Assembly (NCBI GenBank): GCA_934130405.1
Contig: CAKOXX010000004.1
Coordinates: 14,386-78,385, forward strand
From: an uncultured Bacilli bacterium
Lineage (GTDB): Bacteria > Bacillota_I > Bacilli_A > RF39 > UBA660
DNA: 64,000 nucleotides
Reading direction: 5' to 3'
The translations under genes were made by a program, and so were the position numbers. Shown here piece by piece: positions 1 through 9,214 of the stretch. Every line of letters begins with the position of its first letter. Position 1 is the stretch's first letter. The notes under the pieces are model-generated. The model searched no databases and was not told the DNA's origin. It worked only from the letters and a program-made list of their open reading frames with translations.

Positions 1-1358
1 CACATGGTGAAAAAGAAAGTAAGTTTTTGAGTACCAAATTAAAAGACTTAGGTTTTACAATTAAGAGATTAAAAACAGGAACTCCCCCAAGAATAGAAAG
101 AAGTAGTATAGATTTCAGTAAAGTTGCAATAGAAAATGGTAGTTCTGAAAATTTAACTTTTTCTTACGATAATACTGATGCTTTGGCATATCATTATCAA
201 ATTCCTTGTCATCTTGTTTATACTAATAGTAAAACTCATAAAATAATTAAAGATCATTTGAAAGAATCAAGTATGTATGGTGGTTATGTTGAAGGAGTTG
301 GTCCAAGATATTGTCCATCAATTGAAGATAAAGTAGTTAGGTTTCAAGATAAAGAACGTCATCAATTATTTTTAGAACCAGAAAGTTTATCATATGATGA
401 TATATATTTACAAGGCTTTTCGACTAGTATGCCTGAGTATGTCCAAGAGGAAATGGTTCATAGTTTGGAAGGGCTTGAAAATGCTAAAATATTGAGATAT
501 GCTTATGCCATTGAATATGATGCTATTGATTCTAAACAAATAAAACGCAGTCTTGAAACAAAATTAATAGAAGGTCTTTATACAGCAGGTCAAATAAATG
601 GAACAAGTGGCTATGAAGAAGCAGCTGGTCAAGGATTAATGGCGGGAATTAATGCTAGTTTAAAAGTTGAAGGAAAAGAGCCATTAATTTTGAATAGAAG
701 CGAGTCTTACATAGGAGTTTTAATAGATGATTTAGTAACTAAAGGTGTAAAAGATCCATATAGACTTTTAACTTCGCGTGCAGAGTATAGATTATTGTTA
801 AGAAATGATAATGCTGATTTAAGATTAAGAGAATATGGTCATCAAATTGGACTAGTAGATGATAATAGATATCAAAAATTTCTTTTAAAAAAGCAACATA
901 TTGAGGAAATAATTTCTACACTAAAAGAAATAAAAATAACTCCTACAAAAGAGACTAACACTTTACTTGAAAATATAGGAACTTCGTCAATTAAAGATGG
1001 AATAACGCTTTATGAATTATTAAAAAGACCAGAATTATCATTTATTGATATAGAAAAATTTAAAGAATTTCCTTACAGTAAAGCTGAAAAGGAAGAAGTA
1101 GAAATAATGATTCAATATGAAGGTTATATCAAAAAACAGGAAAAAGATACAAAAAAATTATTAGATTTAGAAAAAATTAAAATTCCTGCCAATATTTCTT
1201 ATGATGATATTAAAAATATTGCAAGTGAAGCACGTGAAAAATTAAAGCAAGTTGAACCGGAGACTTTAGGTCAAGCTAGTAGAATAAGTGGAGTTAATCC
1301 TGCTGATATTGCTATAATAATGGTTTATCTAAAAAAGGGAGAAAGAAAAAATGACTGA
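1..1358 (+). CDS. mnmG: tRNA uridine-34 modification enzyme MnmG (GidA), 5' truncated by window edge
   Basis: C-terminal part of MnmG, the FAD enzyme that with MnmE builds the 5-carboxymethylaminomethyl group on wobble U34 of certain tRNAs. The frame is open to the left edge (codon phase starts at base 3), so the N-terminal dinucleotide-binding region, roughly 170 residues by comparison with the usual ~620, is outside. Visible family motifs are KTGTPPRI near the edge, YCPSIEDK, the flavin-contact stretch TAGQINGTSGYEEAAGQG and TSRAEYRLLLRNDNADLRL. An internal TTG at 27 is not the real start. The stop is TGA, overlapping rsmG by 8 bases; mnmG-rsmG-noc is the usual origin-proximal order in Bacilli. 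Confidence 0.97.
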   Translation, partial: HGEKESKFLSTKLKDLGFTIKRLKTGTPPRIERSSIDFSKVAIENGSSENLTFSYDNTDALAYHYQIPCHLVYTNSKTHKIIKDHLKESSMYGGYVEGVGPRYCPSIEDKVVRFQDKERHQLFLEPESLSYDDIYLQGFSTSMPEYVQEEMVHSLEGLENAKILRYAYAIEYDAIDSKQIKRSLETKLIEGLYTAGQINGTSGYEEAAGQGLMAGINASLKVEGKEPLILNRSESYIGVLIDDLVTKGVKDPYRLLTSRAEYRLLLRNDNADLRLREYGHQIGLVDDNRYQKFLLKKQHIEEIISTLKEIKITPTKETNTLLENIGTSSIKDGITLYELLKRPELSFIDIEKFKEFPYSKAEKEEVEIMIQYEGYIKKQEKDTKKLLDLEKIKIPANISYDDIKNIASEAREKLKQVEPETLGQASRISGVNPADIAIIMVYLKKGERKND

Positions 1359-2016
1359 GACTGAATTTATAGAGCAAGTAAAAAAATTAGGACTTTCTCC
1401 TACAGATAATCAATTAAAAAAGTTGAATCAGCTTTATGAAATAATGATTGAAGAAAATAAAGTGATGAATCTAACAAGAATAGTTGAAAAAGAAGATGTG
1501 TATTTAAAACATTTTTATGATAGTTTAACTATTACTAAGGTTTGTGACTTTTCTAAAATAGAAACATTATGCGATGTAGGAACAGGTGCTGGTTTTCCTG
1601 GTTTAGTTTTAAAAATATTTTTTAGTGATGTTAAAATAACTTTAGTTGATGCCCTACAAAAAAGAGTTAATTATCTAAATAAAGTAATTAATATGTTGGA
1701 ATTAGAAAAAATTGAAGCCATACATATTAGAGCAGAAGATTTAGCAAAACAAGGATATAGATATGATATAGTAACAGCAAGGGCAGTTGCAAATTTATCA
1801 AAACTATTGTCTTGGACTATGCCATTGGTTAAAAAAGATGGTTCCTTCATTGCTATGAAAGGTAACGTATCAGAGGAATTGACCACTGCTATGCCTATAT
1901 TTGTAAAGAAAAATTATATATTAGAAAACAAAGTCGAATTTAACTTACCAAAAGATAATGGTACAAGAACTATTTTAGAAATAAAATATAAAAATAGTAA
2001 TTCAGTTTATAAATAA
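1351..2016 (+). CDS. rsmG: 16S rRNA (guanine-527-N7) methyltransferase RsmG
   Basis: 221 aa, a normal RsmG (GidB) length. It uses SAM to methylate N7 of G527 in the 16S rRNA 530 loop; loss of this methyl gives low-level streptomycin resistance in other bacteria. The SAM-binding motif I is DVGTGAGFPG at residues 75-84, preceded by the family NLT segment near residue 40. The start lies in the mnmG 3' end with GGGAGAAAG just upstream, so the two are translationally coupled. A weak AT-only inverted repeat and a separate promoter follow before noc. Confidence 0.96.
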   Translation: MTETEFIEQVKKLGLSPTDNQLKKLNQLYEIMIEENKVMNLTRIVEKEDVYLKHFYDSLTITKVCDFSKIETLCDVGTGAGFPGLVLKIFFSDVKITLVDALQKRVNYLNKVINMLELEKIEAIHIRAEDLAKQGYRYDIVTARAVANLSKLLSWTMPLVKKDGSFIAMKGNVSEELTTAMPIFVKKNYILENKVEFNLPKDNGTRTILEIKYKNSNSVYK

Positions 2017-2041
2017 TAATTAATTATGCTTGAAAATAAAT

Positions 2042-2070
2042 GTAATTAATCGCTAGATTAATTACTATTT
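2042..2070 (+). terminator. weak AT-rich hairpin after rsmG
   Basis: Perfect 9-bp inverted repeat GTAATTAAT / ATTAATTAC around a 6-base loop, followed by a short T-rich run. The stem is almost all A-T, so it is either a weak terminator or an operator for the noc promoter immediately downstream. Confidence 0.4.
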
Positions 2071-2073
2071 TGA

Positions 2074-2082
2074 TGTTATAAT
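2074..2082 (+). promoter_or_regulatory. extended -10 promoter of noc
   Basis: TG-T-TATAAT, a consensus extended -10, about 42 bases upstream of the noc ATG. No good -35 is visible at 17 bp, which is common for extended -10 promoters. Confidence 0.55.
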
Positions 2083-2123
2083 GATAGCATAGGAAGATTA
2101 GAAAGAATAAGTGAGGGATCGTA

Positions 2124-3569
2124 ATGCAGAATAATGAAAATGAAGTTGTTTATTTATACTTAGATGATATAATTCCAAATAGATTTCAACCAAGACAAAT
2201 CTTTGATGAAAGAGCTTTAAAAGAACTAGCAGTTTCTATAAAAGAGCATGGTGTTATTCAACCAATAATAGTTCGCAATATTGGAAATAAATATGAAATA
2301 ATAGCAGGGGAAAGAAGATATAAAGCTAGTGCTTTAGCTGGTCTTACTAAAATACCAGCAATAGTTAGAAATTTGGACGATAAAGAAAGTAGTAAAGTAG
2401 CACTTTTGGAAAATTTACAAAGAAAGAATTTAAATCCAATTGAAGAAGCAAGAACATATCAAAAAATACTAGAACTAGATCAAATGACTCAAGAAGAACT
2501 AGCAAAAACAATGGGAAAAAGCCAGAGTGCAGTAGCAAATAAATTAAGACTATTATCCTTATCTGATGCTGTTCAAGATGCTTTACTAAAAGAAAAAATA
2601 TCAGAGCGTCATGCAAGAGCTTTATTATCAGTAGAAGATGTTGAAAAACAGAAACAATTACTTGATAAGATAATTACTAATAAAATGACAGTTCGTGAAT
2701 TGGAAGAAGAAATTAATCCAAAACCAAAACAAGAGTTAAATACTGCTGATTTAGAAAAACTTTTAAAGAAAGAACCAGTTCCTATCAATGAGAATAGTAA
2801 TAGTATGTTACCAGATTTAAATTTACAACCTACAAATAATGTAAACCAAAATCAATTTTCAGCACCTATATCTTCTAATAATCAAACTTCTGAAACAAAA
2901 CCAACAGATATTGGGATAGATTATAGCACACCACCTAAATTTATAGATTATAGTGATGAAAAGGTAGAAGATATTCAAGATCCATTGTTAAAGAGTACAG
3001 CTAGTTCTGAAATTAACTTAGATGAACTTAGAAACAATGCTCAAGATATTAATATGACAAATAATACTTCAATGGCTAATATGGATAGTTTATTAAAGCC
3101 AGCACCAAGTACTCCAGACAATAATATTCAAGAACCTACTGGAAACTTTAAATTTTTCCAACCAGATACTGCCTCTTCCGCACCAACTACGGACAGTCAG
3201 TCAGCTCTTGACTCATTGTTATTAGCAAAAGATAATTCTACTTCATTGCCAACTACACCAGATGCCTTGCTAACATCTAATGTTCCAAATACTGAACCAC
3301 AAGAGCAAAAAATGGATGTTCCATACTTGGATACATACAATAATCCATTTGCACATAATCCTATCTTTTCTGATGATGTTGAGAAAATTATGGGCAAGAA
3401 AATTGAGACAGCTCAAGAAATGCCAAAACTTGATTTTAATGGTTGTTTAAATACAGTACGTGATGCTGTTAAGAAGATAGAACTTTCAGGATTTAAAGTA
3501 GAAAGTGAAGAAATGAATTTTGAAAAGAACTATCAAATAGTTATTAAAATAGCCAAAAAAGAGGAATAA
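2124..3569 (+). CDS. noc: Noc/ParB-family DNA-binding CTPase with a very long disordered linker
   Basis: 481 aa, much longer than the ~280-290 usual for Noc or ParB. The ParB/Srx domain is at residues ~10-100, with CTP-binding motif GERRYKA at 62-68 and ENLQR at 96-100. A helix-turn-helix follows at ~122-145 (EELAKTMGKSQSAVANKLR). Residues ~200-432 are Asn/Ser/Thr/Pro-rich low complexity, then a ~49-residue folded-looking C-terminal segment probably dimerises. It lacks the extended N-terminal amphipathic membrane helix of Bacillus Noc: the protein starts only about 10 residues before the PNRFQPR motif. Position between rsmG and parA is the noc locus; by analogy it would tie nucleoid occlusion to division. 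The linker and missing helix make its mode of action uncertain. Own promoter and terminator. Confidence 0.85.
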   Translation: MQNNENEVVYLYLDDIIPNRFQPRQIFDERALKELAVSIKEHGVIQPIIVRNIGNKYEIIAGERRYKASALAGLTKIPAIVRNLDDKESSKVALLENLQRKNLNPIEEARTYQKILELDQMTQEELAKTMGKSQSAVANKLRLLSLSDAVQDALLKEKISERHARALLSVEDVEKQKQLLDKIITNKMTVRELEEEINPKPKQELNTADLEKLLKKEPVPINENSNSMLPDLNLQPTNNVNQNQFSAPISSNNQTSETKPTDIGIDYSTPPKFIDYSDEKVEDIQDPLLKSTASSEINLDELRNNAQDINMTNNTSMANMDSLLKPAPSTPDNNIQEPTGNFKFFQPDTASSAPTTDSQSALDSLLLAKDNSTSLPTTPDALLTSNVPNTEPQEQKMDVPYLDTYNNPFAHNPIFSDDVEKIMGKKIETAQEMPKLDFNGCLNTVRDAVKKIELSGFKVESEEMNFEKNYQIVIKIAKKEE

Positions 3570-3571
3570 TC

Positions 3572-3595
3572 AAAGTAGAGAAATCTACTTTTTTC
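3572..3595 (+). terminator. intrinsic terminator of noc
   Basis: AAAGTAGA - GAAA - TCTACTTT stem-loop with a T tract, two bases after the noc TAA. Confidence 0.85.
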
Positions 3596-3626
3596 TCTAA
3601 AAATTATTTTCATAGTAAACTATTTT

Positions 3627-3635
3627 TGATACAAT
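3627..3635 (+). promoter_or_regulatory. probable promoter of parAB
   Basis: Extended -10 TG-A-TACAAT about 35 bases upstream of the parA ATG, after the noc terminator. The -35 region is poor. Confidence 0.45.
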
Positions 3636-3669
3636 TAAGAAGAGTTATGAGAAGAAGAGAGTGATAAAA

Positions 3670-4455
3670 ATGGGAAAGGTCATATCATTAGTAAATCAAA
3701 AAGGTGGAGTAGGAAAAACTACAACAAGCATTAACCTATCTGCCTCACTTTCTTATTTTGGAAAAAGAGTTTTATTAATCGATTTGGATCCACAAGGTAA
3801 TACCACAACTGGTGTAGGAATAAATAAAGGAGATATAAACAATAGCATTTATGATGTTTTAACTGGCAGATGCGGTTGTTTAGAAGCGATGATTAAAACA
3901 AAATATAAGCAATTATATGTGTTACCTGCTACAATTAACTTGGCAGGACTAGATATTGAATTATTAGAAAAAAGTCAACAAGAACCAGGCTTTGCTAAAG
4001 GAGCACAATTAAAACAACATCTAGAAGATATTAAAGATAATTTTGATTTTATTATTATTGATTGTCCCCCATCTTTAGGACTCATTACTACTAACGCTTT
4101 AACAGCAAGCGACTCGGTAATTATTCCAGTCCAATGTGAGTTTTTTGCTCTAGAAGGAATAATGCAATTATTAAATACAATAAGGTTAGCTCAGAAACAA
4201 TTAAATCCTAATCTTGATATAGAAGGAGTCTTATTAACTATGTTAGACTCTAGAACCAATTTAGGATTTGAAGTTGTAGAAGATATAAGAAAATTCTTCA
4301 AAGAAAAAGTATATAATACTATTATACCAAGATTAATTAGACTTACAGAGGCACCAAGCCATGGTGAACCAATAATAGTTTATGATCCTAAAAGTAAAGG
4401 AAGCGAAGCTTACTTAAACTTAGCAAAGGAAGTGATTGATAGAAATGGAAACTAA
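3670..4455 (+). CDS. parA: chromosome partitioning ATPase ParA (Soj)
   Basis: 261 aa from the chosen ATG. The deviant Walker A motif KGGVGKTT is at residues 11-18, with IIDCPPSLG as the Walker B-like segment. ParA ATPase binds nucleoid DNA and is driven by ParB to segregate origins; Soj also acts on DnaA in Bacillus. An in-frame GTG nine bases upstream is less likely, because AGAAGAGAG abuts it but sits about 8 bases from this ATG. The 3' end overlaps parB by 11 bases, so the pair is coupled. Confidence 0.96.
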   Translation: MGKVISLVNQKGGVGKTTTSINLSASLSYFGKRVLLIDLDPQGNTTTGVGINKGDINNSIYDVLTGRCGCLEAMIKTKYKQLYVLPATINLAGLDIELLEKSQQEPGFAKGAQLKQHLEDIKDNFDFIIIDCPPSLGLITTNALTASDSVIIPVQCEFFALEGIMQLLNTIRLAQKQLNPNLDIEGVLLTMLDSRTNLGFEVVEDIRKFFKEKVYNTIIPRLIRLTEAPSHGEPIIVYDPKSKGSEAYLNLAKEVIDRNGN

Positions 4456-5326
4456 GAGAAGAGCCTTAGGAAAAGGTTTAGAAGAACTATTCAATACTGA
4501 ACAAATAGATATTAATAAAGTAGAAGAAAAAATAATAGAAAATACTCCTAAAAATGAAATAGTAGAACTTAATTTAGACGATTTACGTAGTAATCCTTAT
4601 CAGCCAAGAAGAACATTTGATGAAGAAGCATTACAGGAATTGTCTTCATCAATCAAAGAATATGGAGTTTTTCAACCTATTATAGCTAAAAAAAGTATTA
4701 AAGGTTACGAGATAGTAGCAGGAGAACGAAGAGTTCTAGCTAGTAGAATGGCAGGACTAGACAAGATACCTGCTATAGTAAAAGAATTTTCTGATGAAGA
4801 AATGATGGAAATAGCTCTTCTAGAAAATTTACAAAGAGAAAACTTAAATGCAATGGAAGAAGCTATGGCATATAAGAAAATTCAACAATCTTTAAATATA
4901 ACTCAAGAAGAATTGGCTAAAAAAGTTGGTAAAAGTCGTAGTCATGTAACAAATATGATGGGTTTACTTAATTTACCAGAAGAAGTAAAAGATATGATTT
5001 TAACAAAAGAAATTTCTATGGGACATGCAAGAATCTTGAGTAAACTAGATGATAAAGAACAAATCAAAAAGCTTGCTAATGATGTAATAGAAAAGAAATT
5101 AAGTGTAAGACAACTAGAAGATATTACAAATTCACCAATAGATTTTCAACGAAAGAAAGAAATTAAGCGTAAAGAACGAGATGGTTCAGAGTATAGTTAT
5201 ATTGAAAATGCTTTGTGCGATAAACTAGGAACTAAAGTAAGAATCAAGAAAAATAAAGTAGAAATCAAATTTGAAAATGCTGCTGATTTAACTAGATTAT
5301 TAGAAATAATGCAACTTGATAAATAA
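4445..5326 (+). CDS. parB: chromosome partitioning protein ParB (Spo0J)
   Basis: 293 aa, normal Spo0J length. Starts with the family N-terminus KRRALGKGLEELF, which supports the ATG at 4445 over the upstream TTG. CTP-binding GERR is at ~93-96 and ENLQREN at ~127-133, followed by an HTH (ELAKKVGKSRSHVTNMM) and a C-terminal dimer domain. It binds parS, slides as a CTP clamp and loads SMC. Its start lies inside the parA 3' end. I did not find a convincing parS (TGTTTCACGTGAAACA) in the window. Confidence 0.95.
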   Translation: METKRRALGKGLEELFNTEQIDINKVEEKIIENTPKNEIVELNLDDLRSNPYQPRRTFDEEALQELSSSIKEYGVFQPIIAKKSIKGYEIVAGERRVLASRMAGLDKIPAIVKEFSDEEMMEIALLENLQRENLNAMEEAMAYKKIQQSLNITQEELAKKVGKSRSHVTNMMGLLNLPEEVKDMILTKEISMGHARILSKLDDKEQIKKLANDVIEKKLSVRQLEDITNSPIDFQRKKEIKRKERDGSEYSYIENALCDKLGTKVRIKKNKVEIKFENAADLTRLLEIMQLDK

Positions 5327-5364
5327 AATTGAAATTTAATAAAAAAATGTGAGGAAGTGAATAA

Positions 5365-6168
5365 ATGAAAGAATTTTTAGAAACAGATGTTTTTATTTAT
5401 ATATTGAAACCATTGATTTATGTTGGTATCTCATATACCATATACAGATTGATAAATTTTATTTTACAGCAAACTCTTATTAAAAATAATGTTTCATCAA
5501 AACACAAAAGAAAGCTAGAAACATCAAAAAGTATAATAATAAACTTTGTTAAATATTTAATTATTATAATAACAATTCTATCAATTCTTTCAATTTATCA
5601 TATAGATGTAAGTAAAATATTTGCAGGAATTGGTATTGCAACGGCAGTTTTGTCTTTAGCTTTTCAAGATATTGCTAAAGATTTTTTGGCAGGTATTGCA
5701 ATTTTATTAGAAGACCAATTTGAAATAGGTGATAATGTTTCTATAAATGGTTTCCGAGGCGATGTCATTGCGATGGGACTAAAGACAACTAGAGTTAAAG
5801 ACTATAAAGGTGCAGTTAAAATTATTTCTAACCATACTATTAATGAAGTAATTAATTACAGTTTAAATCCCTCTTTAGCAGTTGTAGATATTTCTGTAAG
5901 TTACGAAAGCAACTTAAATGAAGTTGAAGAAGTAATAAATAAAACTATGGAGACAATAAATAAAACATATGATAATTTGAAAGGAAAATGTGAACTATGG
6001 GGAGTGGAAAAGTTAGATGACTCTGCTGTAGTTTATAGAATAGTTCTAAAAACTAGGTCAAATAAAAATTTTGCAGTAGAAAGAAAAATGAAAAAAGACT
6101 TTAAATTAGCTTTAGATGAAGCTGGAATAAAGATACCATACCCACAAATAGAGGTGCACAATGAATAA
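5365..6168 (+). CDS. small-conductance mechanosensitive channel, MscS family
   Basis: 267 aa. Hydrophobic segments lie near residues 9-35 and 58-80, followed by the conserved pore helix TM3 at ~84-112 (Gly/Ala-rich FAGIGIATAVLSLAFQD). The MscS beta domain (IGDNVSINGFRGDVIAM) follows at ~120-137, then a C-terminal cytoplasmic alpha/beta part. Releases solutes on hypo-osmotic shock. It lies 38 bases after parB with no terminator, and its end overlaps the DUF951 gene by 8 bases, so it is probably read from the parAB promoter. The exact subtype (YkuT/MscK-like) cannot be settled here. Confidence 0.92.
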   Translation: MKEFLETDVFIYILKPLIYVGISYTIYRLINFILQQTLIKNNVSSKHKRKLETSKSIIINFVKYLIIIITILSILSIYHIDVSKIFAGIGIATAVLSLAFQDIAKDFLAGIAILLEDQFEIGDNVSINGFRGDVIAMGLKTTRVKDYKGAVKIISNHTINEVINYSLNPSLAVVDISVSYESNLNEVEEVINKTMETINKTYDNLKGKCELWGVEKLDDSAVVYRIVLKTRSNKNFAVERKMKKDFKLALDEAGIKIPYPQIEVHNE

Positions 6169-6358
6169 CAATTATGAAATTGGTACTAAATTAGTTTTGA
6201 AGAAAGGTCATCCTTGTGGAGCGAATGAATGGGAAGTTGTTCGACTTGGAGTTGATATTAAATTAAAATGCTGTAATTGTGGTAGAACTGTATTAATACC
6301 TAGAATAGAACTTAATAAAAAGATTAAGAAAGTAAAAGAGGAAAATAATGAAGGATAA
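6161..6358 (+). CDS. yyzM: DUF951 small protein (YyzM-like)
   Basis: 65 aa. Carries the DUF951 pattern KKGHPCGANEWEVVRLG followed by KCCNCGRTVLIPR. The paired cysteines look like half of a zinc or metal site. Function unknown. In Bacillus the homologue also sits between spo0J and ychF, so the neighbourhood is conserved. Overlaps both neighbours (8 bases with the channel, 11 with the transporter). Confidence 0.9.
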   Translation: MNNNYEIGTKLVLKKGHPCGANEWEVVRLGVDIKLKCCNCGRTVLIPRIELNKKIKKVKEENNEG

Positions 6359-7943
6359 GAAAAAACTGAAACTTAAAAAATTTTATTTTCATCCTATCAC
6401 AGTCTTCATTTTTTTAACTGTAATAACAATATTACTTAGTGCTATTTTGTCAGCTTTGCAAATGCAAGGCACATATAGCAAAGTAAATACAGCAAATTAT
6501 GAGCTTGAAAGTGTTTTAGTCACTGTTAAAAATATGTTAACGTTTGATGGAATGAAGTTTATATTTAGTAATGCTTTACGTAACTTTTTATCTTTTGCAC
6601 CATTTGGTATGCTAATTCTTACATTAATTGGTTTATCAGTATCTCAATCAACAGGATTTCTTGATACATTTATTGAACGAAAGGTAAAAAAAGTTGATAA
6701 GAGAATTGTTACTTTTATAATTATCTTCTTAGCTACAGTCTCATCTTTAATAAATGATATAGGCTATGTCTTATTAATACCGTTAGCTGCAATAATATTT
6801 AAAGCAAATAATCGAAATCCATTTGCAGGAATAGTAGCAGCATTTTGTGGAGTAAGCTTTGGTTCAGCAATAAGTTTATTTGTTGGTTCAACTGAAGTCA
6901 ATTTAATTCCTTCTACGACGTCAGCAGCTAGATTAATTGATCAGAACATTCATATAAGTCTAACTTCAAATTTATTTATAATAGTAGCGTTTTCGGTAAT
7001 ACTTTCTATTATAGGAACAATTATTGTAGAAAATATTGTAGTAAAACGTCTTGGCAGATATAAAGATAATCAAGATGAAACAAAAACCGAAGAACTTGAA
7101 ATTTTAGATGAAGAAGAAATAGAACAAGAAAGAATTTCTAAAGATAAAAAGGAAAAAATTGGTCTTAGATATGCTTTAATAACAGGAATTATTGTTGTAA
7201 TAGCTTTCATTTATATGATAATACCAAATTTACCATCAAGTGGAATGCTTCTTGATATGAGTGAAGATACATATCTTGGTCAACTATTTGGTACAAATTC
7301 TTATTTTCAGGATGGATTTACTTATATGGTAAGTTTATTGTTTATTTTGACAAGTATAGCATATGGTCTTGGTGCAAAAACAATAAAAAATGATAAGAAT
7401 TTAATATATGGTTGTGAAAAAATGTTTTCTTCTAGTGCTGAGATGGTGATGCTTTTATTTGTAGCTAGTCAGTTTATCTCAGTATTTAAAGAGACAAATA
7501 TTGGGACAATTATTGCAACTTGGGGTGCTAATATTTTAGGAAGTGTATCTTTCACTGGTTTTCCGTTGATAATCTTTTCTCTGATATTAATTGCTATTGC
7601 AAATTTATTTGTCACAACTCCGTCAAGTAAATGGCAAATTTTTGCTCCAGTTATGGTACCAGCAATGATGCAAGCTAATATTTCACCACAGTTTGCACAA
7701 TTTATATTAAGAGCAGGAAGTTCTATGACAGCTGGTATTACTCCATTATTGGCTTCGTTTGCTATTTATATAGGTTACTTAAATATCTATAATAAGGACA
7801 AATCAAAACCAATAACAATTCATCAAGCAATTGCTTATATAATGCCATATTTTACAATAATATCAATTTCTTGGATTTTACTAACAGTTGGTTGGTATTT
7901 AATAGGTTTACCAATAGGACCATCAGTGTATCCAACGCTATAA
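6348..7943 (+). CDS. AbgT-family transporter
   Basis: 531 aa polytopic membrane protein with about 10-12 hydrophobic segments. AbgT signatures are LSFAPFGMLILTLIGLSVSQ, SLINDIGYVLLIPLAA and VNLIPSTTS. The family includes E. coli AbgT (p-aminobenzoyl-glutamate uptake) and Neisseria MtrF-like drug/sulfonamide exporters, so the direction and substrate are open. A charged cytoplasmic loop (many Glu/Lys) lies around residues 240-270. ATG overlaps the previous gene by 11 bases behind AGAGGAAAATA; the last gene of the parAB-led unit. Confidence 0.88.
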   Translation: MKDKKKLKLKKFYFHPITVFIFLTVITILLSAILSALQMQGTYSKVNTANYELESVLVTVKNMLTFDGMKFIFSNALRNFLSFAPFGMLILTLIGLSVSQSTGFLDTFIERKVKKVDKRIVTFIIIFLATVSSLINDIGYVLLIPLAAIIFKANNRNPFAGIVAAFCGVSFGSAISLFVGSTEVNLIPSTTSAARLIDQNIHISLTSNLFIIVAFSVILSIIGTIIVENIVVKRLGRYKDNQDETKTEELEILDEEEIEQERISKDKKEKIGLRYALITGIIVVIAFIYMIIPNLPSSGMLLDMSEDTYLGQLFGTNSYFQDGFTYMVSLLFILTSIAYGLGAKTIKNDKNLIYGCEKMFSSSAEMVMLLFVASQFISVFKETNIGTIIATWGANILGSVSFTGFPLIIFSLILIAIANLFVTTPSSKWQIFAPVMVPAMMQANISPQFAQFILRAGSSMTAGITPLLASFAIYIGYLNIYNKDKSKPITIHQAIAYIMPYFTIISISWILLTVGWYLIGLPIGPSVYPTL

Positions 7944-7986
7944 TTTTGACATTTTATATTAATTAGATTAAAATAAAAAAGAAAAT

Positions 7987-8017
7987 AAAAGAAAATTATA
8001 ATATTTTCTTTTTAATT
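7987..8017 (+). terminator. AT-rich terminator after abgT-like gene
   Basis: AAAAGAAAAT - TATAAT - ATTTTCTTTT, perfect 10-bp stem, then TAATTTT. Only A-T rich but well placed before the ychF SD. Confidence 0.55.
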
Positions 8018-8035
8018 TTGGAAGGAGTTTTATTT

Positions 8036-9136
8036 ATGAGTTTAAAAGCAGGAATCATAGGATTACCAAATGTAGGAAAAAGTACCTTATTTAATGCAAT
8101 TACTAATCAACACATCTTAGCAGAAAATTATCCTTTTGCTACTATTGATCCAAATGTTGGAGTAGTTAATGTTAAAGACATTCGCTTAGATAAATTAACA
8201 GAAATGTATGAGCCCAAAAAAACAATACCAACGAGCTATGAATTTACTGATATAGCAGGACTTGTTAGAGGTGCTAGTAAAGGTGAGGGACTTGGCAATA
8301 AATTTTTGTCGCATATAAGAGAAACAGATGCTATTGTAGAAGTAGTAAGATGTTTTGACAACGGAAAAATAATTCATGTTGATGGAAATGTTGATCCAAT
8401 AAGAGACTTAGAAACTATTAATTTAGAGTTAATTATTAGTGACTTAGAAATGGTAACTAATCGTCTAGGAAAAATTAGTAAAAGGGCATTAATGAGTAAG
8501 GACAAACAAGAGAAATTAGAATATGAGTTACTTGAAAAAATCAAAACAACACTAGAAGCCAGCCAGCCAATAAGACATATGGATTTTAAAGATGATGAAC
8601 TGAAATTATTAAAATCTTATAATTTTTTGACAATAAAACCTATTATTTATGTTGCAAATATAGATGAAGGTATGATTGGACTAGAAGATAATAATTACGT
8701 AAAAGAAGTTAAAGAATATGCTAGGAAAGAAAATGCTTCTGTAGTTGTGTTATGTGCAAAAATAGAAGAAGAACTAAGCGAACTAAGTGATTCAGATAAA
8801 AAAGATATGTTAGAAGCACTGGGGATGGAAAAAAGTGGCCTTGAGCAATTAATTTCGACTACTTATGATTTACTAGGTTTAGCTACTTATTTTACTGTTG
8901 GAAAAGATGAAGTTCGTGCTTGGACTTTTAAAAAAGGAATGAATGCTAAAAAATGTGCTGGTATCATTCATACAGATTTCGAAAAAGGTTTTATTAAAGC
9001 AGAGGTTATTAGTTATGCCGATTTAATGAAATTTGGTAGTGAATTAAAAACTAGAGAAGCTGGAAGAGCAAGAATAGAAGGTAAAGATTACATAATGCAA
9101 GATGGAGATATTTGTCATTTTAGATTTAATAATTAA
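8036..9136 (+). CDS. ychF: redox-regulated ATPase YchF (OLA1 family)
   Basis: 366 aa, usual length. G1 loop GLPNVGKS at residues 9-16 and DIAGLVRGASKGEGLGN starting at ~72, followed by a coiled-coil insert and the C-terminal TGS-like domain (FTVGKDEVRAWTFKKGMNAK). An Obg-related P-loop protein that prefers ATP over GTP and associates with ribosomes. Start chosen at the ATG 8 bases after GGAAGGAG; the longer frame would put this SD inside the coding sequence. It precedes rpsF as in Bacillus. Confidence 0.96.
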   Translation: MSLKAGIIGLPNVGKSTLFNAITNQHILAENYPFATIDPNVGVVNVKDIRLDKLTEMYEPKKTIPTSYEFTDIAGLVRGASKGEGLGNKFLSHIRETDAIVEVVRCFDNGKIIHVDGNVDPIRDLETINLELIISDLEMVTNRLGKISKRALMSKDKQEKLEYELLEKIKTTLEASQPIRHMDFKDDELKLLKSYNFLTIKPIIYVANIDEGMIGLEDNNYVKEVKEYARKENASVVVLCAKIEEELSELSDSDKKDMLEALGMEKSGLEQLISTTYDLLGLATYFTVGKDEVRAWTFKKGMNAKKCAGIIHTDFEKGFIKAEVISYADLMKFGSELKTREAGRARIEGKDYIMQDGDICHFRFNN

Positions 9137-9214
9137 TATGAAAGCTTTATTTACTGTATATAATTATTATGTAGACACTAGCAATTATTTAAAAAAATAT
9201 ATGTAAAAAAGTAA

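Noticed and set aside
27..29. TTG start for a shorter mnmG
   Set aside because: The frame is open upstream to the window edge with MnmG-like residues (HGEKESKF), so the gene is truncated by the window, not starting here.
1229..1241. parS-like CACGTGAAA inside mnmG
   Set aside because: Matches about 12 of 16 bases of TGTTTCACGTGAAACA; the left arm is poor and ParB sites usually tolerate only one or two changes.
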